From: RGDT01 sp964630925
Lineage (GTDB): Bacteria > Planctomycetota > Planctomycetia > Gemmatales > Gemmataceae
Length of the DNA: 12,037 nucleotides
Assembly (NCBI GenBank): GCA_964630925.1
Contig: CAZVZK010000226.1
Span: forward strand, 1-12,037
Reading direction: 5' to 3'
Of this stretch, positions 7,589 to 12,037 are shown piece after piece; positions within the stretch are counted from its first letter, which is position 1, and every line of letters starts with the position of its first letter. The translations under genes and the position numbers were made by a program. A model generated the notes under the pieces. It was not told the origin of the DNA. It ran no database searches and saw only the letters and a program-made list of their open reading frames with translations.

Positions 7589-7681
7589 TCAGGCCGGCAC
7601 CCCGGCCCAGGGCAGGACCACCCACCGCAGCAGCACGAAGGCGGCCAGTGCGGCCGCCGGCCATACCCACTCGTACCCCAT
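7589..7681 (-). CDS. 30-residue single-span membrane peptide
   Basis: A very short gene whose product begins MGYEWVWPAAALAAFVLLRW and continues for ten more residues to a TGA. Nearly the whole chain (about 6-27) is hydrophobic with aromatic belts of Trp at both ends, typical of a single transmembrane helix. Support for translation is a strong Shine-Dalgarno (AGGGGAGG, about 7694-7687) 5 bases before the ATG, and its position 31 bases after the DUF2892-like gene and 107 before the transporter pair, all on one strand. It may be an accessory subunit of the transporter or of the DUF2892-like protein. No family is recognised, and conservation cannot be tested here. Confidence 0.6.
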   Translation of the reverse strand: MGYEWVWPAAALAAFVLLRWVVLPWAGVPA

Positions 7682-7712
7682 GACCAACCTCCCCTCGATC
7701 CATGACGGCCCG

Positions 7713-8165
7713 TCACCGCCTCGCGGCCTCCAGGACACGCCCCGCCCCGGCCGCCCCGTGGGCGGTGCCGTTGCCGAAGTCGCCGCGCAGGGCCTTGAGG
7801 GCGTACTTCTCCTCGTCGATCTCGCTCTGGGTGCGGACGCCCAGGCCGCGGAGGACCGGCAACGGCGGGCACCAGCCCTGGAGGGCGTGTTGCAGGAGGA
7901 AGCCGCCCACCACCAGCGGGAGGATGGCGAAGCGCCTGTCCTCCATCAGGGCCAGGGCCGCCCCGGCCGCCGCCAGCGTGGCGGCGTTGGCCTCCAGGGT
8001 CCGCTCGATGTCCCACTCCCGGTCCAGCTCAGCGAGACGGCGCTCGATGGCCTGCGGCCCGCCGGCGGCCACGCGGCGCACGCTCTCCTCGGTCCGGCGG
8101 CGGATTTGCTCGTTGACGCTCTCGGCGGTGTTGATCGGAACACGCTCGACGGTTGATGGCAGCAT
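7713..8165 (-). CDS. YgaP-like/DUF2892-type membrane protein
   Basis: A 150-residue protein. Residues 17-60 form a charged helical N-terminus (VNEQIRRRTEESVRR, IERRLAELDREWDIERTLE). Residues 58-97 hold two short hydrophobic segments, the second ending LLQHALQGWCPPLPVLRGLG (Cys99). The motif NAATLAAAGAAL followed by the QGWCPP loop and LGVRT...EI..E.YALKALRGDF resembles the DUF2892/YgaP transmembrane family, often found fused to or beside rhodanese and sulfur-handling genes. The C-terminal 20 residues are Gly/Ala-rich and variable-looking. The ATG at 8165 follows GGGAG. It is the first gene of the minus-strand cluster and is divergent from the ArsR gene. Its molecular role is unknown; a link to sulfur compounds is inferred from context. 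Confidence 0.8.
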   Translation of the reverse strand: MLPSTVERVPINTAESVNEQIRRRTEESVRRVAAGGPQAIERRLAELDREWDIERTLEANAATLAAAGAALALMEDRRFAILPLVVGGFLLQHALQGWCPPLPVLRGLGVRTQSEIDEEKYALKALRGDFGNGTAHGAAGAGRVLEAARR

Positions 8166-8241
8166 GGCCCCACTCCCGTAAGAAAGCCGGGCAGGCGGCG
8201 TGTGGCCCGCCCTTCGTCGCTGCTCAACTACCGAAGCAAGT

Positions 8242-8258
8242 GCCGCGCCAAGCGCGGC
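8242..8258. promoter_or_regulatory. Inverted repeat in the divergent regulatory region, candidate ArsR operator
   Basis: A perfect 7-bp inverted repeat GCCGCGC-CAA-GCGCGGC lies 77 bases before the DUF2892-like ATG and 91 before the arsR ATG. Divergent ArsR-family genes usually share such an operator. No convincing -35/-10 pair was found on either strand in 8166-8348, so the promoters here are not placed. Confidence 0.35.
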
Positions 8259-8348
8259 GGAAGCGACAGCCTACTCAACCGCCCATGAAAGTAGCGGGGC
8301 AGCGGCCCGCCCGTCCGGCAACGATGAAAGGCCTTCCCAGGTGTGCGC

Positions 8349-8699
8349 ATGGCGATGCCCGAGGAGATCCCTGAAGGCTTCCTGGAGCTGATGGCGGGGA
8401 GGTTCCGGCTGCTCGGTGACGCCTCTCGTTTGGCGATCCTGCGTGTGCTGATGGCGGACGGGGAGCGCAGCGTGGGGGAGGTGGCAGAGGCGGCGGGCCA
8501 GACGGTGGCCAATGCCTCCAAGCACCTGAAACTGATGAGGGACGCGGGGATGGTCGCCCGCCGCAAGGAGGGGCTGCACGCCTACTACAGCCTGGCCGAC
8601 CCGGTGGTGGAGCGGATCTGCCGGCTGGTCTGCGACTCGATGCTGAAGGAGATGCGGGAGGAGGGGGCGGGGAGCGATACCCTGCGCGGGCCAGCCTGA
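8349..8699 (+). CDS. ArsR/SmtB-family transcriptional regulator
   Basis: A 116-residue winged-helix repressor. The domain runs from FRLLGDASRLAILRVLMADG through the recognition helix (VGEVAEAAGQTVANASKHLK) to the wing (MVARRKEGLHAYYSLAD) and the dimerisation helix (ERICRLVCDSML). The ATG at 8349 is chosen because AGG lies 7 bases upstream; a GTG at 8343 and an ATG at 8355 are alternatives. The helix-3 metal motif ELCVCD of ArsR is absent. The N-terminal Cys that persulfide sensors of the BigR/SqrR type carry (IL-C-xL) is Arg here. Two cysteines four residues apart (C91 and C95 from this start) in the last helix are the only thiols. It is divergent from the sulfur-transport cluster and so is its likely regulator, comparable to PigS upstream of the pmp genes. 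Sensing of a sulfur species is inference. Confidence 0.9.
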   Translation: MAMPEEIPEGFLELMAGRFRLLGDASRLAILRVLMADGERSVGEVAEAAGQTVANASKHLKLMRDAGMVARRKEGLHAYYSLADPVVERICRLVCDSMLKEMREEGAGSDTLRGPA

Positions 8700-8761
8700 G
8701 ACGGTAGCGGACGGTGCCGGCCTGAGTCACCTCAACCCCGAGCGCGACGCCCCCCGGCGCC

Positions 8762-8883
8762 CATGTCCGCCGCAAGATGCTCGCGTTCTGGCTCCTCCAC
8801 CGCGGGCTCACACGCGAGAAGGCCGCCGAGGTCGCCTGCCTCGCACGCTCCTCCATCCAGCGGGGCGTCGCCGCCTTCCGTGG
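8762..8883 (+). pseudogene. Relic of an IS630-like/helix-turn-helix transposase N-terminus
   Basis: The plus-strand frame reads RRKMLAFWLLHRGLTREKAA followed by EVACLARSSIQRGVAAFR, which resembles the N-terminal helix-turn-helix of IS630-type transposases common in Gemmata-like genomes (a hydrophobic helix, GLTREKAAEV, then S-I/V-QR-VAAFR). After about residue 36 the frame turns into low-complexity Arg/Pro-rich sequence, and no DDE catalytic domain follows in any frame. It therefore looks like a truncated, frameshifted remnant. The match is from memory of the family pattern; a helix-turn-helix protein of another family is possible. Confidence 0.42.
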
Positions 8884-9072
8884 GCATCGAGGCCGTGCGG
8901 GAGCGCAGCGTCTGCGTCTGCCGCCGCCTGTTCATCGATCTTGGCCACCACCGCTTCTGGATCTCGCTCCGGGTGGCGACGGACGTTCTGCCGTTGCTCG
9001 TCAATGCCTGCTCTGGCTCGTGCGTCGGGAGCACGCCGGGACCTGCCGTGGGTTACCCTCGCAGGCCACACC

Positions 9073-9096
9073 GGGGCGGCCCAGGCCTGCCGCCCC
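9073..9096 (-). terminator. Hairpin downstream of the WD40 gene, candidate terminator
   Basis: A perfect 8-bp inverted repeat (9073-9080 GGGGCGGC, 9089-9096 GCCGCCCC) with an 8-base loop lies 21 bases past the WD40 gene stop codon on the minus strand. No T-run follows. Placement and stem strength are the only evidence. Confidence 0.42.
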
Positions 9097-9117
9097 CGCG
9101 CGAGGCCTGACGCCCGC

Positions 9118-10122
9118 TCACTTCTTCGCCGGCGTCAGCTCCCACACCTTGGCGATGCCGCGCGGCGCCTTGCTCATCGTGTCGTAGAACCCGGCGGCCA
9201 GACGCTTGCTGTCCGGGCTGAACGCCACGCTCAACGCCCGGCCCCTGGACACGAGCTTGTGCTTGCTCGTCGCGATGTCCCAGGTGCGGATGGTGCCGTC
9301 GTCGGCGCTGGCGAGGCTCTTGTTGTCGGGGCTGAAGGCCACGCACAGGATGGCGCCGGCGTCGCCCTTGAGGGAGTGCGTCTCCTTGCCCGACTCGGCG
9401 TCCCACACCTTGATCTCGCCGTTGCCGGGCTTGCGGGCCTCGCCGCCGCAGGCGGCGATCCGCTTGCCGTCGGCGCTGTAGGCCACGCCGCGCGCCCCCG
9501 CCGTCGGGCCCTTGAGGGAGAGCAGCTCCTTGCCGGTCTCGATGTCCCACACCTTGACGGCCTCGTCGTGGCCGCCGCTGAGGATACGCATGCCGTCGGG
9601 GCTGACGGCGACGCCGCCGATGCCGTGGCGGTGCCCCTCGAGGGTGCGCTGGAGCTTGCCGGTGCGGGCGTCCCAGATCTTCACGGTGGTGTCCATGCTG
9701 CCGGTGATGATGCGCTTGCCGTCGGGGTGGAAGGCCACGCAGGTGACGTACTTCTCGTGGCCCTCCATCCTGGCGATCACCTTGCCCGTCGCGACGTCGT
9801 GGACGGCGGCGGTCCTGTCCCAGGAGCCGGTGACGGCGCGCCTGCTGTCGGGGCTGAAGGCGACGGCGCGGATCTCGTCGAAGTGGGCGGCGAGGGTGCG
9901 GACGGCGGCGCCGTTGCGGGCGTCCCACAGGCAGGCGGTCTTGTCCTGGCTGCCGGTGAGGATGTGCTTGCCGTCGGGGCTGAAGGCGACGCCGAACACC
10001 GTGTGGCGGTGGGCGGAGAGGTTGAGGACCTCCTTGGCCTCCTTGGGGTCCTGGCCGTGGGCGGCGGGGCAGGCCAGCCAGGCGGCCAGCAGCAGGGCGG
10101 GGCAGAGGGTGAAGCGGGACAT
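9118..10122 (-). CDS. Secreted WD40-repeat beta-propeller protein
   Basis: A 334-residue protein. The frame is open further upstream, but the ATG at 10122 has GGGAGG (10135-10130) 7 bases before it and starts a clear signal peptide (MSRFTLCPALLLAAWLACPA, then AHG just before QDP), probably cut after Gly24. The rest is seven WD40 repeats of about 40 residues, with blade signatures such as VAFSPDGKHILTGSQDKTACLWD, VAFHPDGKRIITGSMDTTVKIWD and VAVSPDGMRILSGGHDEAVKVWD. Blade five has an insert (ARKPGNGE) and blade seven a shorter one (DTMSKAPRG), and the chain ends at ELTPAKK. Seven blades close a full propeller, so the whole protein is one interaction platform with no enzymatic domain. Exported WD40 proteins are frequent in planctomycetes. 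Partners are unknown. The gene is single and divergent from icd. Confidence 0.93.
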   Translation of the reverse strand: MSRFTLCPALLLAAWLACPAAHGQDPKEAKEVLNLSAHRHTVFGVAFSPDGKHILTGSQDKTACLWDARNGAAVRTLAAHFDEIRAVAFSPDSRRAVTGSWDRTAAVHDVATGKVIARMEGHEKYVTCVAFHPDGKRIITGSMDTTVKIWDARTGKLQRTLEGHRHGIGGVAVSPDGMRILSGGHDEAVKVWDIETGKELLSLKGPTAGARGVAYSADGKRIAACGGEARKPGNGEIKVWDAESGKETHSLKGDAGAILCVAFSPDNKSLASADDGTIRTWDIATSKHKLVSRGRALSVAFSPDSKRLAAGFYDTMSKAPRGIAKVWELTPAKK

Positions 10123-10253
10123 GCGAAAACCTCCCGTGATGCGGCGGGGCCGGCACTGCCCGTCAGGCACGATACCCCTCCGCCCGTCCGGACGCCACCG
10201 GAATCCGGGGCCGCCCCAAGAGGCTCAACGCAAGGCGGCGGCGCGGGAGGAAG

Positions 10254-10290
10254 GCTGGCTGTCGATTTTCCCGCTGGGTGTTGCTGGCTG
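10254..10290 (+). repeat. GCTGGCTG-rich repeat, copy A
   Basis: Copy A reads GCTGGCTGTC, then GATTTTCC, then CGCTGGGTGTTGCTGGCTG. Apart from the 8-base insertion GATTTTCC it matches copy B (10513-10541) at 28 of 29 positions. Confidence 0.6.
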
Positions 10291-10402
10291 GTAGCCGTTC
10301 ACCCGACATGTCGATTTAGACAAAATGAGACGTGGAGGGCGGCCACGGCACGGGCGTGGGCGGTCTGACCACTCGCCGTGAAATGCAAATCCCGCCACGA
10401 AG

Positions 10403-10441
10403 TTGCGTTGCAGGGGGGGTGCCTGGGGGGGTGCAATGCAA
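10403..10441 (+). other. Stem-loop enclosing two G7 tracts, possible G-quadruplex
   Basis: TTGCGTTGCA (10403-10412) can pair with TGCAATGCAA (10432-10441) over all 10 positions in RNA, with one G-U pair. The loop is G7 (10413-10419), TGCCT with flanking G, and G7 (10425-10431). Each G7 can supply two G3 runs, so the loop fits the G3-N1-G3-N5-G3-N1-G3 quadruplex pattern. It lies 160 bases before the icd start. The right arm is part of a (TGCAA)x3 tandem repeat (10432-10446). Confidence 0.5.
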
Positions 10442-10512
10442 TGCAATGGTCCGACCACTGCCATCCCACCTGTCTACTTCCGTCTCATTCCCACACCCGC
10501 CTGGTCGGTTAC

Positions 10513-10541
10513 GCTGGCTGTCCGCTGGCTGTTGCTGGCTG
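10513..10541 (+). repeat. GCTGGCTG-rich repeat, copy B
   Basis: Direct repeat of copy A without the 8-base insertion, 259 bases downstream and ending 59 bases before icd. The pair brackets the G-rich stem-loop. Confidence 0.6.
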
Positions 10542-10600
10542 TCGGCTATTCGGTAAGCTAACGGCATCACACCGTTGCCGTCCCCGTTCGGAGCGAAGCC

Positions 10601-11815
10601 GTGGCCAAGATCAAGGTGAAGAACCCCGTCGTCGAGATGGACGGCGACGAGATGACCCGCATCATCTGGCAGAAGATCCGCGAGAAGCTGATCCTCCCCT
10701 ATCTCGACATCGACCTCAAGTACTACGACCTGGGCATCGAGCACCGCGACGCCACCGACGACAAGGTCACCTTCGAGTCCGCCGAGGCCACGAAGAAGTA
10801 CGGCGTGGCCGTCAAGTGCGCCACCATCACGCCGGACGAGGCGCGGGTCAAGGAGTTCAATCTCAAGCGGATGTACCCGTCGCCCAACGGGAGTATCCGC
10901 AACATCCTCAACGGCACCATCTTCCGCGAGCCGATCATCTGCAAGAACGTGCCCCGCCTCGTCCCGCACTGGAACAAGCCCGTCGTCGTCGCCCGCCACG
11001 GGTTCGGCGACCAGTACAAGGCGAGCGAGATCCTGTTCCCCGGCGCCGGCACGGTGAAGCTCACCTACACCCCCGCCGACGGCGGCCCGGTGATCGAGAA
11101 GGAGGTGTTCAAGGCCCCGGGGGGCGGCGTGACGCTGGCGATGTACAACCTGGACGAGTCGATCCGCGGCTTCGCGCGGGCGTGCTTCAACTACGGCCTG
11201 AGCCGGGACTACTCCGTCTACCTGTCCACGAAGAACACGATCCTGAAGGTGTACGACGGGCGGTTCAAGAACCTGTTCCAGGAGGTGTTCGACGCCGAGT
11301 TCAAGCCGCAGTTCGATGCCAAGAAGCTGACCTACGAGCACCGCCTGATCGACGACATGGTGGCGGCCAACCTGAAGTGGACCGGCGGGTACCTGTGGGC
11401 GTGCAAGAACTACGACGGTGACGTGCAGTCGGACACCGTCGCCCAAGGGTACGGCAGCCTCGGGCTGATGACCAGCGTGCTGACCACCCCGGACGGCAAG
11501 ACGGTGGAAGCCGAGGCGGCGCACGGCACCGTCACCCGCCACTACCGCGAACACCAGAAGGGGAAGAAGACCAGCACCAACCCGATCGCCAGCATCTACG
11601 CCTGGACCCGCGGGCTCATCTACCGCGGGAAGATGGACAACACGCCGGACGTGGTGAAGTTCGCCGAGACGGTGGAGAAGGTGTGCGTGGACATGGTGGA
11701 GAGCGGCAAGATGACGAAAGACCTGGCCATCCTGATCGACCCGAACGCGCCGTTCCTGACCACCGACGAGTACCTGGACGCGGTGGACGCCGAACTGAAG
11801 AAGCGGATGGGGTGA
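10601..11815 (+). CDS. icd: NADP-dependent isocitrate dehydrogenase, eukaryote-type (dimeric)
   Basis: A 404-residue enzyme of the TCA cycle that oxidatively decarboxylates isocitrate to 2-oxoglutarate and makes NADPH in the cytoplasm. It begins with GTG. The sequence follows the eukaryotic/type II dimeric class rather than E. coli Icd: PVVEMDGDEMTRIIW near the start, and the isocitrate-binding SPNGSIRN (S94, N96, R100), R109, R132 (equivalent to human IDH1 R132), Y139 and K211. Metal-binding aspartates are at about 251, 274 and 278 (LIDD; YDGDVQSD). The NADP-specificity motif is HGTVTRHYREHQKG, with R313/H314 matching human IDH1 R314/H315. No truncation or missing key residue is seen. The upstream region is unusually structured; the gene stands alone, convergent with the partial gene to its right. 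Confidence 0.97.
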   Translation: MAKIKVKNPVVEMDGDEMTRIIWQKIREKLILPYLDIDLKYYDLGIEHRDATDDKVTFESAEATKKYGVAVKCATITPDEARVKEFNLKRMYPSPNGSIRNILNGTIFREPIICKNVPRLVPHWNKPVVVARHGFGDQYKASEILFPGAGTVKLTYTPADGGPVIEKEVFKAPGGGVTLAMYNLDESIRGFARACFNYGLSRDYSVYLSTKNTILKVYDGRFKNLFQEVFDAEFKPQFDAKKLTYEHRLIDDMVAANLKWTGGYLWACKNYDGDVQSDTVAQGYGSLGLMTSVLTTPDGKTVEAEAAHGTVTRHYREHQKGKKTSTNPIASIYAWTRGLIYRGKMDNTPDVVKFAETVEKVCVDMVESGKMTKDLAILIDPNAPFLTTDEYLDAVDAELKKRMG

Positions 11816-11868
11816 GCCGTTCCAGAGCCACCCGCGTTCCTCGGCGACCTGCCGCCGCTGGAGGAGGT

Positions 11869-11884
11869 GTGACCGGCGGGTCAC
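11869..11884 (+). terminator. Small hairpin after icd, candidate terminator
   Basis: GTGACC-GGCG-GGTCAC (11869-11884) is a perfect 6-bp stem with a 4-base loop, 53 bases after the icd stop, followed by the T-rich stretch TTCTTCGTTCC. It overlaps the stop codon of the convergent partial gene. Modest support only. Confidence 0.35.
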
Positions 11885-12037
11885 TTCTTCGTTCCGTCCG
11901 GCGGCTCCGGCGCCCGCTTCGCGTCGGACGGGGCGACGGCCGGCGGCGGGGCGGGTATCGGCGAGGGAGCAGACGGTAGGTCGAACACCACCCGGAAGCC
12001 GAGGCCGGGGTCGCGGTGGTTCACCCAGTACCCCCAG
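11881..12037 (-). CDS. C-terminal end of a probable SUMF1/FGE-type protein (partial)
   Basis: The last 52 codons of a gene that runs off the right edge. The protein fragment begins WGYWVNHRDPGLGFRVVFDL and ends in a Pro/Ala-rich tail (…APSDAKRAPEPPDGTKK). The R..N..D...GFRVV pattern matches the C-terminal end of formylglycine-generating-enzyme/sulfatase-modifying-factor domains, which are abundant in planctomycetes. The Pro-rich tail after the domain is atypical. Only one short motif supports the family call; the rest of the gene is outside the window. Confidence 0.5.
   Translation of the reverse strand, partial: WGYWVNHRDPGLGFRVVFDLPSAPSPIPAPPPAVAPSDAKRAPEPPDGTKK

Larger units (their letters stand above)
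8700..9117. other. Intergenic region with transposase relic, no intact gene
   Basis: 418 bases between arsR and the WD40 gene, with no open frame that has both a credible start and family features. It contains the degraded helix-turn-helix fragment at 8762-8883 and, near its right end, the hairpin at 9073-9096. The remainder (8884-9072) shows no recognisable coding or structural signal. Confidence 0.6.
10123..10600. other. Structured intergenic region upstream of icd
   Basis: 478 bases between two divergent genes with no credible coding frame. It is visibly less GC-rich in places and carries repeats and a foldable G-rich segment (listed separately). An inverted 9-mer, AATGAGACG (10324-10332) / CGTCTCATT (10481-10489), brackets the centre. 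A weak promoter-like pair, TTGCTG (10532-10537) with TAAGCT (10554-10559) at 16-base spacing, faces icd, but each box matches consensus at only 3 of 6 positions. Confidence 0.6.

Noticed and set aside
8285..8374. Small frame starting MKVAGQRPARPATMKG before arsR
   Set aside because: No convincing ribosome binding site; it overlaps the arsR start out of frame and has no protein-like features.
8941..10368. 475-codon open frame on the plus strand
   Set aside because: Antisense to the WD40 gene. Its apparent repeats (GAEGDA, AVGAEGHA) are the complement of the WD40 repeats, and it has no start signal.
10225..10464. 79-codon frame on the minus strand upstream of the WD40 gene
   Set aside because: It covers the repeat and G-tract region, has no Shine-Dalgarno or motif, and its composition follows the repeats.
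10316..11884. 522-codon open frame on the minus strand
   Set aside because: Antisense to icd, with low-complexity Val/Leu/His/Gly composition and no recognisable motif.
1..12037. tRNA, rRNA, CRISPR arrays, phage attachment sites or origins
   Set aside because: Looked for on both strands; no cloverleaf, regular spacer-repeat pattern, DnaA-box cluster or integrase gene was seen.

Overview
The window is GC-rich (very roughly 70 % by eye) and looks chromosomal. The gene content points to a planctomycete, most likely the Gemmata/Gemmataceae group. The signs are a secreted WD40 protein, a eukaryote-type NADP isocitrate dehydrogenase, the tail of a probable SUMF1/FGE-type protein, and two large exported or membrane-anchored proteins with no recognised family. 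This placement is an inference from style; no rRNA or other taxonomic marker is present.

Layout from left to right. Positions 60-2909 (minus strand) hold a complete DNA polymerase I with all three activities intact. A divergent regulatory region (2910-3280) follows, with a near-consensus sigma70-type promoter facing each way. Positions 3281-4852 and 4958-6214 (plus) encode a membrane-anchored coiled-coil protein and an exported helical protein, both unassigned. A long hairpin at 6248-6285 separates them from a convergent four-gene minus-strand cluster (8165 down to 6335). That cluster encodes a YgaP-like/DUF2892-type membrane protein, a previously easy-to-miss 30-residue membrane peptide, and two half-size YeeE/YedE (TsuA-like) sulfur-transport proteins whose genes overlap by 8 bases. 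An ArsR-family repressor (8349-8699, plus) is divergent from the cluster and is its probable regulator. Together they look like a compact sulfur-compound uptake and sensing module. No persulfide dioxygenase or rhodanese gene is present in the window.

The region 8700-9117 has no intact gene but holds a relic of an IS630-like/helix-turn-helix transposase reading frame. Positions 9118-10122 (minus) encode a secreted seven-bladed WD40 propeller. The 478-base gap 10123-10600 is unusually structured: two copies of a GCTGGCTG-rich repeat, a second short repeat pair, a TGCAA triplet repeat, and a 10-bp stem enclosing two G7 tracts that fit a G-quadruplex. It ends at the GTG start of icd (10601-11815, plus). 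The window closes with the C-terminal end of a gene on the minus strand (11881-12037), probably SUMF1/FGE-like.

The most interesting points are the sulfur cassette with its micropeptide and its ArsR regulator carrying an unusual Cys-X3-Cys pair, the structured icd upstream region, and the coiled-coil protein with a BRCT-like C-terminal pattern.
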